This document shows positions 34,354 through 41,941 of a DNA stretch of 64,000 nt, in pieces. The stretch is from Lacisediminihabitans sp040549465 (lineage in GTDB: Bacteria > Actinomycetota > Actinomycetes > Actinomycetales > Microbacteriaceae): NCBI RefSeq assembly GCF_040549465.1, contig NZ_JBEPTL010000016.1:25206-89205 (forward strand), read 5' to 3'. Below the pieces are notes generated by a model. It ran no database searches and was not told where the DNA came from. It saw only the letters and a list, made by a program, of their open reading frames with translations. Made by a program: the position numbers and the translations under genes. Within the stretch, counting starts at the first letter, position 1; the number at the start of each line of letters is the position of its first letter.

Positions 34354-35268
34354 TCAGCCGTCTTCCCTCGAAGCGCGTTGTCCGACCGGGGGCACAGAAA
34401 CGGATACCAGCCGAGATGAGGCGACGCTGCGCCGCTGAGCTATAAGCACTCCGAGCACGACCAGCGCCGTGCCGATGCCCTGACGCAGGCCGAAGTGCTC
34501 TCCGGCGAGCAGGGTGCCGAGCAACACGCCGGTAACAGGGTTCAGAAGTCCAATGAGACCGACGGTCCCGGCCGGTAGGTGGCGCAGTCCGGTGAACCAC
34601 GCGACGAAGGCAATGGCTGTCGCAACAACCGTCACGTAGCCGAATCCGACAAGTTGCGAAGCATCCAGTGCCGGGGGAGCACCCTCCCAAACTACGGCCA
34701 CCGGAAGGATGAGCATGCTGCCGCCCACGAGCTGCCAGGAGGTGACGGCGAGCGTGGATTCAGTCGGACCCCATCGCTTGGTCAGGATGTATCCCGTTGA
34801 CGACATCAGCATGGCCGCGAGCGACGCGGCGATGCCCCAGGGATCTACGCTCAGTCCACCCTGGATGAGCAACACGCATACGCCCGCCAATCCGATGCCC
34901 GCGCCGATCACGGCACGCACGGTGGGTCGCTCGGCCAGCAGCGGCCAGGCGAGAAGCATCAAAACGACGGCGGATGTCGCCATGATCGTGGATGCGACGC
35001 TCGAAGGCAAGAGTTGCGATGCGACGTAGATGAGCACAAAGAAGGCCCCGACATTGAGGGCGCCGAGCACGAGAGATCTCCACCACCACGAGCCCCGCGG
35101 CAGGCGCCGGGCGATGAGCAGCAGGATGATGCCAGCCGGCAGCGCACGGAGCTCGGCACCCCAGAGCGGATTGCCTTCCGGAAGGAACTGGCGGGTCACG
35201 AAGTAGTTCGAACCCCACGCGACGGGCGCGATAGCGGTGACGGCTATCCATCGCCATTTAGCTTCCAT
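34354..35268 (-). CDS. EamA/DMT-family transporter
   Basis: A 304-residue permease with ten predicted helices arranged as two EamA repeats. APVAWGSNYFVTRQFLPEGN begins the first and GIAASLAAMLMSSTGYILTK the second, with LNPVTGVLLGTLLAGEHFGL typical of the final helices. It would export amino acids or small metabolites. I start it at ATG 35268. A perfect TATAAT (35281-35276, minus strand) lies 7 bases upstream, which implies a leaderless mRNA. It is divergent from the MarR gene, with an operator palindrome covering its start codon, so MarR control is likely. Confidence 0.85.
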   Translation of the reverse strand: MEAKWRWIAVTAIAPVAWGSNYFVTRQFLPEGNPLWGAELRALPAGIILLLIARRLPRGSWWWRSLVLGALNVGAFFVLIYVASQLLPSSVASTIMATSAVVLMLLAWPLLAERPTVRAVIGAGIGLAGVCVLLIQGGLSVDPWGIAASLAAMLMSSTGYILTKRWGPTESTLAVTSWQLVGGSMLILPVAVVWEGAPPALDASQLVGFGYVTVVATAIAFVAWFTGLRHLPAGTVGLIGLLNPVTGVLLGTLLAGEHFGLRQGIGTALVVLGVLIAQRRSVASSRLVSVSVPPVGQRASREDG

Positions 35269-35301
35269 GGAAGTTATTATAGCTTCTCTGGAAGCTACAA
35301 T
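35259..35301. promoter_or_regulatory. Divergent leaderless promoters with two MarR-type operator boxes
   Basis: TAGCTTCCATGGAAGTTA (35259-35276) and TAGCTTCTCTGGAAGCTA (35280-35297) are near-perfect copies of one palindrome, centred 21 bases apart, which is two helical turns. The first covers the EamA ATG and the second lies in the marR promoter. TATAAT on the minus strand (35281-35276) and TACAAT on the plus strand (35296-35301) sit one turn before the two start codons. Both transcripts would be leaderless. Confidence 0.65.
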
Positions 35302-35308
35302 CGGGGAT

Positions 35309-35809
35309 GTGACTGACATCGGTGACCGTGTATCCCAGATCCAGGCCGAGTGGATGCGAGAGCGCCCCGATCTCGATGTCTCACCACAGGCGATCATCGG
35401 GCGACTTCACCGGCTCGCGGCACACCTCACCGACGAACTCACTGCCGTATACGCGCGACATAGCCTGGGGGAGGGCGAGTTCGATGTGCTCGCGACTCTA
35501 CGGCGAACCGGCGCTCCGTTCGAGCGGGCGCCGGGCGAACTCGCGGCGCACACGATGGTCACGACCGGGGCGATGACCAAACGTCTAGACCGCCTGACCG
35601 TTAGCGGACTGGTCGAGCGGCGCATCGCCACCGATGATGCACGTCGACGAATCGTCGCCTTGACACCGAAAGGACTGGACGTGATCGACGCGGCGTTCAC
35701 CGAACACATCTCTAACGAGCGACGCCTCGTCGAACAGCTCTCACCCGCGGATCGGGATGCTCTCCAGCCGATCCTCGAAAGGTGGCTGCGCGAGTACGAG
35801 ACCCCGTAG
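35309..35809 (+). CDS. MarR-family transcriptional regulator
   Basis: A 166-residue winged-helix regulator. GRLHRLAAHLTDELTAVYAR is the dimerisation helix, and GEGEFDVLATLRRTGAPFER leads into the recognition helix-turn-helix ELAAHTMVTTGAMTKRLDRL. The wing is GLVERRIATDDARRRIVALT. I prefer GTG 35309 because TACAAT lies 7 bases upstream and the protein's N terminus then matches usual MarR length; the earlier in-frame ATG lies inside the divergent gene. It is divergent from an EamA exporter with paired operator boxes, so it most likely represses both genes until a ligand binds. Confidence 0.88.
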   Translation: MTDIGDRVSQIQAEWMRERPDLDVSPQAIIGRLHRLAAHLTDELTAVYARHSLGEGEFDVLATLRRTGAPFERAPGELAAHTMVTTGAMTKRLDRLTVSGLVERRIATDDARRRIVALTPKGLDVIDAAFTEHISNERRLVEQLSPADRDALQPILERWLREYETP

Positions 35810-35860
35810 GTCACAAGTCCGTTTGGGCAGTTTTGGGCAGGTCGAATCAGAGCACATCGG

Positions 35861-36348
35861 TTGGTGGCTCTGCCCGCCGGGCTGTTTCACACACATGACG
35901 AGCTGCCGAGCAACTGCAAGAGCAACATGCTCGCCGACATCTTCAGCAACGAGGGCCAGAGCGCCCGTCCACACATTCCCATCGCGAATGAAGATCGGGT
36001 CGGCGTCAAAGAATATCTCTGGATGCTCGGTGGCCAACTGTTGCGCGATCGACCAATGCGTCGTCGTTAGCCATCCCGTGAGTAGCCTGCGGCCGCGAGG
36101 ATGTGCGCCCCGACACACCGATGCCATCCGCAGTGCACGGGTGCAGTCGCTCGAACCCACCCGACAATGGCTGGATCTTCAAGCGCGGCGACGCGACCAC
36201 CCCCGAGAACTGCTGAACCCGGCACGAGATGCGTGTTAGTAGTCTCGTTATCGAGCTCGCCAAATGTGGCGTCCGGCAGAATGCAGACCCCGGCGGATGT
36301 ACGGACGGGGTCGGCGTGTGGCGCGGCCAATGTGACTTCTCCTGATGA
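35861..36348 (-). pseudogene. Remnant of a GlxA/FtrA-type (DJ-1/PfpI-AraC) regulator
   Basis: Two minus-strand reading frames together retain the amidase-like half of a GlxA-family regulator. The first frame gives EVTLAAPHADPVRTSAGVCI, TFGELDNETTN, VPGSAVLGGGR and VGAHILAAAG. At about 36083 a one-base shift leads to the second frame, LLTGWLTTTHWSIAQQLATE, DADPIFIRDGNVWTG and ALVAEDVGEHVALAVARQLV. About ten residues normally following VWT are also missing. The sequence ends near QPGGQSH, with the N-terminal strands and the whole AraC DNA-binding domain gone. It is clearly non-functional as a regulator. Confidence 0.7.
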
Positions 36349-36385
36349 AGCATGTTGTCTGTCCGCACTATTTGCGGCGCGGAGG

Positions 36386-36937
36386 TCAGCGCGCAGGTCG
36401 TTCCGAGGCGGCGACATCGGCCTGAAGCCTGCGAATGATGGACCCGAGTATCCCGGACGCGAGAAGCCCCGGTCCCAGTGGACCCGCGGAATCCTCGCCG
36501 AGCAGTGGCAAGCAGGCGAGTGCCGACCTGGCTTCGGCACTCATGTGCTGAAGTTGCCAGCGGATCTCATCGTCGACCGCGTCGGGTCGCTCAGGCGTCG
36601 TCAAGGCAGCGGCTTTCGCGGCGTAAGCAGCCGCACCAAGGGCGTGGGCTCCCATGTGGGCAACGCCAGAGGCTTGTGCGGCGGCCCGCGCGGCCGCCAC
36701 CGCAGCAGGGTCGGTCACGCTGCGCGCGGCCCGACCGGCGACGAACCGCCGGCGAATCTCTCCAGCGGCACCCAGCTCGCCACGACCGAAAGATCGGGTT
36801 CGAGCAATTGCGTCTCGTGGGCGATCATCTTCCGGATCCTCCGCTTCGAACAAGCCCAAGGCTCGATCGGCGCAGTCCGCAGCCCACATCGCGACAACGC
36901 GACGATCCGCTTCGCTCAGAGCCTGTGCAGAAACCAC
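36386..36937 (-). CDS. Imm5-like putative immunity protein
   Basis: A 183-residue all-helical protein. MWAADCADRALGLFEAEDPE followed by DDRPRDAIARTRSFGRGE and the alanine-rich helices AAVAAARAAAQASGVAHMGA match the Imm5-like (predicted polymorphic-toxin immunity) family, as I recall it. The C-terminal part, DEIRWQLQHMSAEARSALAC, is typical too. It starts at GTG 36937. No toxin gene lies next to it, so it may be an orphan immunity gene or serve another purpose. It lies between degraded genes, in an accessory stretch. Confidence 0.6.
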   Translation of the reverse strand: MVSAQALSEADRRVVAMWAADCADRALGLFEAEDPEDDRPRDAIARTRSFGRGELGAAGEIRRRFVAGRAARSVTDPAAVAAARAAAQASGVAHMGAHALGAAAYAAKAAALTTPERPDAVDDEIRWQLQHMSAEARSALACLPLLGEDSAGPLGPGLLASGILGSIIRRLQADVAASERPAR

Positions 36938-37143
36938 ACCCTTACGATCTCACGCGGCGGCCGAACTGAGTGTGACGCTGGCCCGGCTCGGGCAGATCGC
37001 GCTCATAGAGTCTTTCAACTGGTGAAGCGTGGCACGCGTTGTCGCACCAAAGAGGTTCGAGGTGCCGAGCAGAATGGGCGCGGGGGTCATGGAGTGGAGT
37101 TCTTGCTCACGGCAGACCTAAGTTCTTTGAATACCTTGCGGTG

Positions 37144-37602
37144 TTACTTGCTCAGCCGCTTCAATCGCCGCAGGGTGGATTTGTTGGTCTTTACGAGCCC
37201 GACGCTTTTGTGGCGGGGGAGTTGAGGGCCGCTGCCGGCCAGTTCGAGGGCGGTCACCGCCGACGAGTGCGCTGTCTCACGGTCACCGAAATGGTCGGCT
37301 ACTCGGATTCTGGCCAGGTGCCATCGGAAAAGGGTGGAGTTGAACTTCGATTCGTGGCGGCTCATCCACGAATCGAGCAGGATGAGAGCGTATTCGACGT
37401 CGACTGCCCGGCCTTTGTCGAGGAGAACTTCGGCGAGGGATATTTCAGTCGCACCCGTGGTTCCGCTCAACGAAGGCTGCTCGGTCAAGACCCTCCAGTG
37501 GTAGCCGATGGCTTCGTCGCGATTACCTCGCCGCGCCGCGATACCGCCGAGGCTCTCCCAACCCGACACAGTCTGGAAGAAATAAGTGCCTTCGGCTATT
37601 CA
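37144..37602 (-). pseudogene. C-terminal fragment of a TPR-like protein
   Basis: An open stretch begins just after an in-frame TGA near 37605 and reads AEGTYFFQTVSGWESLGGIA, RRGNRDEAIGYHWRVLTEQP, TGATEISLAEVLLDKGRAVD, ALILLDSWMSRHESKFNSTL and RWHLARIRVADHFGDRETAH. Pairs of helices with G-x-x-E/D-A spacing look like tetratricopeptide repeats. No good start codon with a ribosome binding site lies at its head; a GTG at 37569 is the only candidate. It is therefore probably the tail of a once longer protein. Codon usage is less GC-biased than in neighbouring core genes. Confidence 0.5.
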
Positions 37603-37916
37603 TCGCTCACACTTGTGATCATCCGGGTCCCGGAAGTACAGCATCCGAGGCGCGCCATTACCTCTCAAGTTACTTCAGCGTGGGGAGGCCCCAAGGAAGG
37701 CCTGGCATGCATCAGATGCAATAAAGCTTCTCTTACTTGACATAATGTGCATTATCAGCGATACTGAATAGCACGCCGGGAGGAGTCGACGCGGTTCACT
37801 GGCCGCGCTGCCGAACGCACTGTTCTGCGGGCCGACCCGTGAGTCCGGACTCGACGTCAGCAATGAGCGCCTGGATATCCTCTGACGTGGTTGCCTTTCG
37901 TTCTGAATTCTGCCGG
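37603..37916. other. Gene-free stretch with an orphan promoter
   Basis: I see no supportable gene in these 314 bases. Base composition drops at 37700-37770. A good promoter with a palindrome (separate entry) and a GGGAGGAG sequence at about 37778 are present, but no start codon follows at usable distance. The stretch looks like the 5' remains of a lost gene. Confidence 0.5.
37737..37765 (+). promoter_or_regulatory. Sigma70-type promoter with operator-like palindrome, no intact gene behind it
   Basis: TTGACA (37737-37742), a 17-base spacer and GATACT (37760-37765) form a near-consensus promoter. ATAATG-TG-CATTAT (37742-37755) is an inverted repeat overlapping the -35 element and spacer, as repressor sites do. 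Confidence 0.5.
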
Positions 37917-38369
37917 TCAGCAGGAGGGCAACTGGCTACGGATGAGGCTGACGAGCTCTTCAGGTTCGTAGGGCTCCTTCGTGGAGATCAGTTCTGCCAG
38001 CGACCACCATCGATGTTCGAGCACATCGACGTGCTCCTCCGGTGTCCAGTTCACGCTTGATGGCTCGAACGTGGTCGTACGGGTTACGTAGTACTCCGCG
38101 TGACCGGTGTCGTGATCGCCGCCCTCGTAGTCGACGGCGAAATCGAGGTTCCATACGGCCGGCCCGAGATCCGGGATGTCCAGCCCCGTCTCCTCGAAGA
38201 GTTCGCGTCGTGCTCCCTGGTCGTGGTTCTCACCCGGCTCCACTCCCCCGCCTGGCGTGATCAAGCGTGTCTGTTGTGCAGGCACCGAGCCCTTGGTAAG
38301 AAAAAGCAGCACACGATCTCGCTCATCGAAGACCAGGATGCGCGAGGTCAAACGGTGACGATTAATCAT
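37917..38369 (-). CDS. Nudix hydrolase
   Basis: A 150-residue Nudix-fold pyrophosphohydrolase. The Nudix box is complete: GGGVEPGENHDQGARRELFE continuing to ETGL (about residues 40-63), with the REUxEExGU glutamates. It begins MINRHRLTSRILVFDERDRV, typical of single-domain ADP-ribose or nucleotide-sugar type members. The ending EHVDVLEHRWWSLAELI is also common. Substrate cannot be told. It lies 10 bases upstream of the SDR gene stop on the same strand but is read after it; the genes may be co-transcribed from the SDR promoter. Confidence 0.9.
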   Translation of the reverse strand: MINRHRLTSRILVFDERDRVLLFLTKGSVPAQQTRLITPGGGVEPGENHDQGARRELFEETGLDIPDLGPAVWNLDFAVDYEGGDHDTGHAEYYVTRTTTFEPSSVNWTPEEHVDVLEHRWWSLAELISTKEPYEPEELVSLIRSQLPSC

Positions 38370-38378
38370 GAAATGCGC

Positions 38379-39143
38379 TCAGGCGGTAGCGAAGTCGCTT
38401 ACGTCGCCGACATAGCGCGTGTGATTGTCCGGGATCGGTTCGACGGCGGCCAGGGCCACCTCTGCGGCGAACTCGTTCACGTTATAGAGCCTGCCTGCGG
38501 CATCCTTGCGTGCACCGATGGCGCCGGGGTTCGCGCGCTCGAGCAGGGTAGCCGTGATGGTGCCCTCGATCATGTCGCCGGAGACGACGACGAAACCGAT
38601 GCCCGCCTCATCCAGCACGGGAATGAGGCCGCGCAGGGCGTCCTCCCCCGCACGCTTGCTCAGAGCCACCGGGAGATATTCCGGCATCGTCGGTGTAGTA
38701 GCGATGAAGTGCGCCTGGTGACTGGTGACGAAGACGACCCTGGATCCTGGGGCCAGCAGCGGCAGGGCGGCGTTCAGCAGGGTCACCTGGGCGTCGCGGT
38801 TGAGCTGCATCGCGTAGTCCTCAGCCATGCCGGATTCCATGCCGCCCGAGGCATTCAACACCAGGATGTCGAGGCCGCCCCACTCGCTCTCGATCGTGTT
38901 GAACAGGGAAGCTACCGAGTCCGCATCAGTCAGGTCCGCTCCGATGCCGATCGCTGACCCGCCCTCGGCGTTCAGCTTGTCGACCAGCTTCTGGGCTCGT
39001 GCCGCCTTGTTGCGATAGTTGATCACGACGCTGGCGCCGGCCTCGCACAGAAATGTCGCGGTATCGGCTCCGATGCCGCGAGAGGATCCGGTCACAAGCG
39101 CGCGCAATCCGTCGAGAGAACCGGCGGCGAGTGGGTTGGTCAC
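38379..39143 (-). CDS. SDR-family oxidoreductase with atypical active-site spacing
   Basis: A 254-residue short-chain dehydrogenase/reductase. ALVTGSSRGIGADTATFLCE is the nucleotide-binding loop, VVINYRNKAARAQ follows and LVLNASGGMESG replaces the usual NNAG. The classical YxxxK motif is altered: EYLPVALSKRAGEDALR places lysine seven residues after tyrosine. This looks like a subfamily trait rather than damage. GTG 39143 is chosen because CAGGAG lies 7 bases upstream and the Rossmann fold starts 17 residues in. Substrate unknown. Confidence 0.82.
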   Translation of the reverse strand: MTNPLAAGSLDGLRALVTGSSRGIGADTATFLCEAGASVVINYRNKAARAQKLVDKLNAEGGSAIGIGADLTDADSVASLFNTIESEWGGLDILVLNASGGMESGMAEDYAMQLNRDAQVTLLNAALPLLAPGSRVVFVTSHQAHFIATTPTMPEYLPVALSKRAGEDALRGLIPVLDEAGIGFVVVSGDMIEGTITATLLERANPGAIGARKDAAGRLYNVNEFAAEVALAAVEPIPDNHTRYVGDVSDFATA

Positions 39144-39263
39144 TGTCAAACTCCTGTATTTTCGCGGACCGGCCGATGCCCGCTCCAGCTCATGAGAATA
39201 CCAACACAGATTGGCAAGGGGTGCTAGTTTCGACAGTGACACGACCTCTAAGGAGTGCCCACC

Positions 39264-39740
39264 ATGGCCGTTGATTTCATCACCACGTACGCCTGGATCC
39301 TGTGGTTGGTCGTCATCCTGATCTTCATCATCATCGAAGTGACCACGGTCGATTTCACCTTCCTGATGCTGGCAGTCGGAAGCGTCGGCGGCCTGCTGTC
39401 GGGCCTTCTGGGGGCCCCGTTCTGGGCCCAGGTACTGATCGCCGGAGTGATCTCACTTCTGTTGCTCTTCACTGTGAGGCCTGCCCTGCAACGCGCCCTG
39501 CAGAAGGGCGGCGACGCCACCCCGACGAACGTCGAGGCCCTGCTCGGTCAGAGTGGTACCGTCACCACCGACTTCGTCGAAGGCCAAGGCCATGTGAAAT
39601 TGGCCAACGGCGAGACCTGGACAGCGAAACTCTCCCAGCTCACCACAGAACGTCCGGTCGAATCCGGAGAACGTGTCGTAGTAACGGCAATCGATGGCGC
39701 GACCGCTGTGGTCGTTCCCGCTGAAAGGAATGCATCGTGA
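39264..39740 (+). CDS. NfeD-family membrane protein
   Basis: A 158-residue NfeD-like protein. Two to three hydrophobic segments (YAWILWLVVILIFIIIEVTT, FLMLAVGSVGGLLSGLLGA, LIAGVISLLLLFTVRPALQ) are followed by an OB-fold C-terminal domain, LLGQSGTVTTDFV to ERVVVTAIDGATAVV. ATG 39264 lies 8 bases after AGGAG; a GTG at 39255 is part of that same sequence. NfeD proteins partner with SPFH-domain proteins, and here the stop overlaps the SPFH gene start as GTGA. The pair probably organises a membrane microdomain. Confidence 0.9.
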   Translation: MAVDFITTYAWILWLVVILIFIIIEVTTVDFTFLMLAVGSVGGLLSGLLGAPFWAQVLIAGVISLLLLFTVRPALQRALQKGGDATPTNVEALLGQSGTVTTDFVEGQGHVKLANGETWTAKLSQLTTERPVESGERVVVTAIDGATAVVVPAERNAS

Positions 39741-40657
39741 CAACTGGCGAACTATTCGGCCAGATCGTGCTCGTGATCGTGCTCATCGTCGTCGCGATTT
39801 TCGTGCTGGTGATCCTGTTCCGATCGATACGTATCATTCCCCAGGCTCGCGCCGGCGTGGTCGAACGCCTGGGCAAGTACCACAAGACGCTAATGCCAGG
39901 ACTCAACATTCTCGTACCCTTCATCGACCGCGTCCGCCCGCTGATCGACATGCGCGAGCAGGTCGTCTCCTTCCCGCCGCAGCCGGTCATCACCGAAGAC
40001 AACCTGGTGGTCTCCATCGACACCGTCGTCTACTTCCAGGTGACGGATGCCCGCGCCGCAACCTACGAGATCGCCAACTACCTCGGGGCCGTCGAACAAC
40101 TCACAACCACCACCCTGCGTAACGTGGTCGGTGGCCTGAACCTGGAAGAGGCACTGACCAGCCGCGACAACATCAACGGCCAACTGCGTGTCGTGCTGGA
40201 CGAAGCAACAGGCAAGTGGGGCATCCGCGTCGGTCGTGTGGAACTCAAGGCGATCGACCCGCCACTCTCCATCCAGGACTCGATGGAAAAGCAAATGCGC
40301 GCAGAGCGTGACCGCCGTGCGCAGATCCTGACCGCGGAAGGTACAAAGCAGGCCGCCATCCTCCAGGCCGAAGGTTCACGACAGGCCGCAATCCTCGAGG
40401 CCGAGGGGTGGGCAAAAGCCCAGGTGCTGCGTGCGGAGGGTGAAGGAAAGGCGATCACGACCGTCTTCTCCGCGATCCACGAGGGTGACCCCGACAGTAA
40501 GCTGCTCGCCTACCAGTACCTACAAATGCTTCCGAAGATTGCCGAGGGTGACTCCAACAAGCTGTGGATCATTCCGTCGGAACTGACCGAAGCGGTCAAG
40601 AGCATCAGCAACGGGTTCCTCGGTGGTAACAAAGGTGCGACGCCGCCCACCACGTAG
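39737..40657 (+). CDS. SPFH/Band 7 (stomatin-like) membrane protein
   Basis: A 306-residue stomatin/QmcA-type protein. One N-terminal helix (LVIVLIVVAIFVLVILF) is followed by the Band 7 domain, IIPQARAGVVERLGKYHKTL through LRVVLDEATGKWGIRVGRVE. A coiled-coil region of repeated AEG units then follows: TAEGTKQAAILQ, AEGSRQAAILE and AEGWAKAQVLR. Such proteins oligomerise into membrane rafts and cages and regulate proteases or protein turnover. It starts at GTG 39737, translationally coupled to nfeD. A perfect 12-base hairpin follows its stop. Confidence 0.93.
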   Translation: MTTGELFGQIVLVIVLIVVAIFVLVILFRSIRIIPQARAGVVERLGKYHKTLMPGLNILVPFIDRVRPLIDMREQVVSFPPQPVITEDNLVVSIDTVVYFQVTDARAATYEIANYLGAVEQLTTTTLRNVVGGLNLEEALTSRDNINGQLRVVLDEATGKWGIRVGRVELKAIDPPLSIQDSMEKQMRAERDRRAQILTAEGTKQAAILQAEGSRQAAILEAEGWAKAQVLRAEGEGKAITTVFSAIHEGDPDSKLLAYQYLQMLPKIAEGDSNKLWIIPSELTEAVKSISNGFLGGNKGATPPTT

Positions 40658-41471
40658 GCCTGATGATGACGGGGGCCGGTCTGCTGCAGACCGGCCCCCT
40701 GTCGTTGACAGCACCTACTTCTCCCCCGCTCCCCCGCGCGTTCTCGCCCATCGCGGCCTTGCGACCGAAGCTCCGGAAAACACTCTTCTGGCTTTTCTCA
40801 AAGCTCTCGCAGTCGGTGTTACCCATATCGAGACGGATGTGCATGCATCCGCCGACGGCGTCGCAGTGATCAGCCACGACCCCGACTTACGACGGGTGGC
40901 AGGGCGTACAGTTCGCGTCGACCAGTTGACGATGGCTGAACTCCGGCGCGTCGACCTGGGCAATGGTCAGACGTTCTCCAGTCTTCGCGAAGCGCTCGAT
41001 GGTTTCCCTGATGCAAAATTCAACATCGATCTGAAATCACCGGATGTCGTACAACCGGCCGTCGACGCCATCCTCGAGGCGGGCGCAGCCGGTCGCGTTC
41101 TCGTCACATCCTTCGATGAGACTCGCCGTGCCGCCGCTGTGGCGCTTCTTCCCGGTGTGGCCACATCGGCATCCGCCACCACCTTCGCCTGGGCGCTGGT
41201 CACCGCGAAACTCGGACTGGGGTCACCCCTTCGCCGAGTGCTGCGAGGCATCCAGGCTGTTCAGATACCGCCTTCTCAGTACGGCCTGTCGATCGTCACT
41301 CCCCGCGTGGTCCGGATGATCCACGGCGCCGGTGTCGAAGTACATGTCTGGACCATCAACGACTCGATCGAGATGGCCCGACTGCTCGATATGGGGGTCG
41401 ATGGACTGGTCACCGACCGTGCCGATCTCGCGATGAAGCTGCTTGATAATCGGTCAGATAGCCGAAAGTAG
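40623..41471 (+). CDS. Glycerophosphodiester phosphodiesterase
   Basis: A GDPD-family TIM-barrel enzyme of up to 282 residues that hydrolyses glycerophosphodiesters to glycerol-3-phosphate and an alcohol. Catalytic landmarks are VLAHRGLATEAPENTLLAFL (His-Arg and Glu-Asn), HIETDVHASADGVAVISHD (metal-binding Glu and Asp, and second His) and FNIDLKSPD. No signal peptide is seen, so it acts in the cytoplasm. The start is uncertain. The only in-frame starts before the fold are GTG 40623 and GTG 40635, both inside the SPFH gene end. Their reading passes through a terminator-like hairpin (40671-40699). Confidence 0.85.
   Translation: MVTKVRRRPPRRPDDDGGRSAADRPPVVDSTYFSPAPPRVLAHRGLATEAPENTLLAFLKALAVGVTHIETDVHASADGVAVISHDPDLRRVAGRTVRVDQLTMAELRRVDLGNGQTFSSLREALDGFPDAKFNIDLKSPDVVQPAVDAILEAGAAGRVLVTSFDETRRAAAVALLPGVATSASATTFAWALVTAKLGLGSPLRRVLRGIQAVQIPPSQYGLSIVTPRVVRMIHGAGVEVHVWTINDSIEMARLLDMGVDGLVTDRADLAMKLLDNRSDSRK
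40671..40699 (+). terminator. 12-base perfect hairpin after the SPFH gene
   Basis: GGGGGCCGGTCT (40671-40682) pairs perfectly with AGACCGGCCCCC (40688-40699) around a 5-base loop, 14 bases after the SPFH stop. No T run follows (CTGTCGTTG). It lies inside the apparent N-terminal coding part of the phosphodiesterase, so it may attenuate read-through into that gene. Confidence 0.55.
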
Positions 41472-41485
41472 TCTGTGAACCAGCT

Positions 41486-41528
41486 GGGAACGCCGCGTAG
41501 CGGAAAGGTTATGCCCAGCTTGGGGGTT
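41486..41528 (+). promoter_or_regulatory. Candidate ECF (SigR/SigH-type) promoter of rbpA
   Basis: Two overlapping matches to the thiol-stress sigma consensus (GGAA, 16-19 bases, GTT) precede rbpA. GGGAAC (41486-41491) is followed 16 bases later by GTT (41508-41510). GGAAAG (41502-41507) is followed 18 bases later by GTT (41526-41528). rbpA is known to be under SigR-type control in Streptomyces, so one of these is plausible. Confidence 0.35.
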
Positions 41529-41564
41529 TATAACTGTGAATGCATCGCGAGAGAGGACCACACC

Positions 41565-41930
41565 ATGGCGGATCGCAGTTTGCGCGGAATGAGGCTCGGA
41601 TCCCAGAGCCTCCAGAGTGAAGAAGGCGTTACCTTCTCCCCGCGAAAGAAGAGTACTTACCAGGCAGCCGACGGAACCACCTTTGAGGTCACGTTTTCCG
41701 CTGATGCTGAGATCCCGACGGTGTGGGAATCACCGAAGAGCGGGCTGGAAGGCCGTCTGCTCGACGAAGCCGGTGTACAGGTCGAGCCGGAAGCATCGGA
41801 CGCGAAAATTCCGCGCACACACTGGGACATGCTGCTTGAGCGTCGCACCCGTGCAGAGCTCGAAGAACTCCTGCAGGAACGTCTCGACTTCCTGCGGGCC
41901 CGCAAAGGCCAGCACAAGATCGGCGCCTGA
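41565..41930 (+). CDS. rbpA: RNA polymerase-binding protein RbpA
   Basis: A 121-residue RbpA, the actinobacterial factor that binds principal sigma and RNA polymerase and stabilises the open promoter complex. MADRSLRGMRLGSQSLQSEE is the N-terminal tail and TTFEVTFSADAEIPTVWESP the core domain. KIPRTHWDMLLERRTRAELE is the basic linker and sigma-interaction domain, ending LDFLRARKGQHK. ATG 41565 has AGAGGA 7 bases upstream. The zinc cysteines of some RbpA proteins are absent, as in many members. The gene converges with the mannose-synthase gene. Confidence 0.95.
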   Translation: MADRSLRGMRLGSQSLQSEEGVTFSPRKKSTYQAADGTTFEVTFSADAEIPTVWESPKSGLEGRLLDEAGVQVEPEASDAKIPRTHWDMLLERRTRAELEELLQERLDFLRARKGQHKIGA

Positions 41931-41941
41931 CCCGCACTGAG

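Noticed and set aside
36950..37090. A 46-codon minus-strand frame beginning MTPAPILLGTSNLFGATT
   Set aside because: No ribosome binding site or family match; too short to support among gene remnants.
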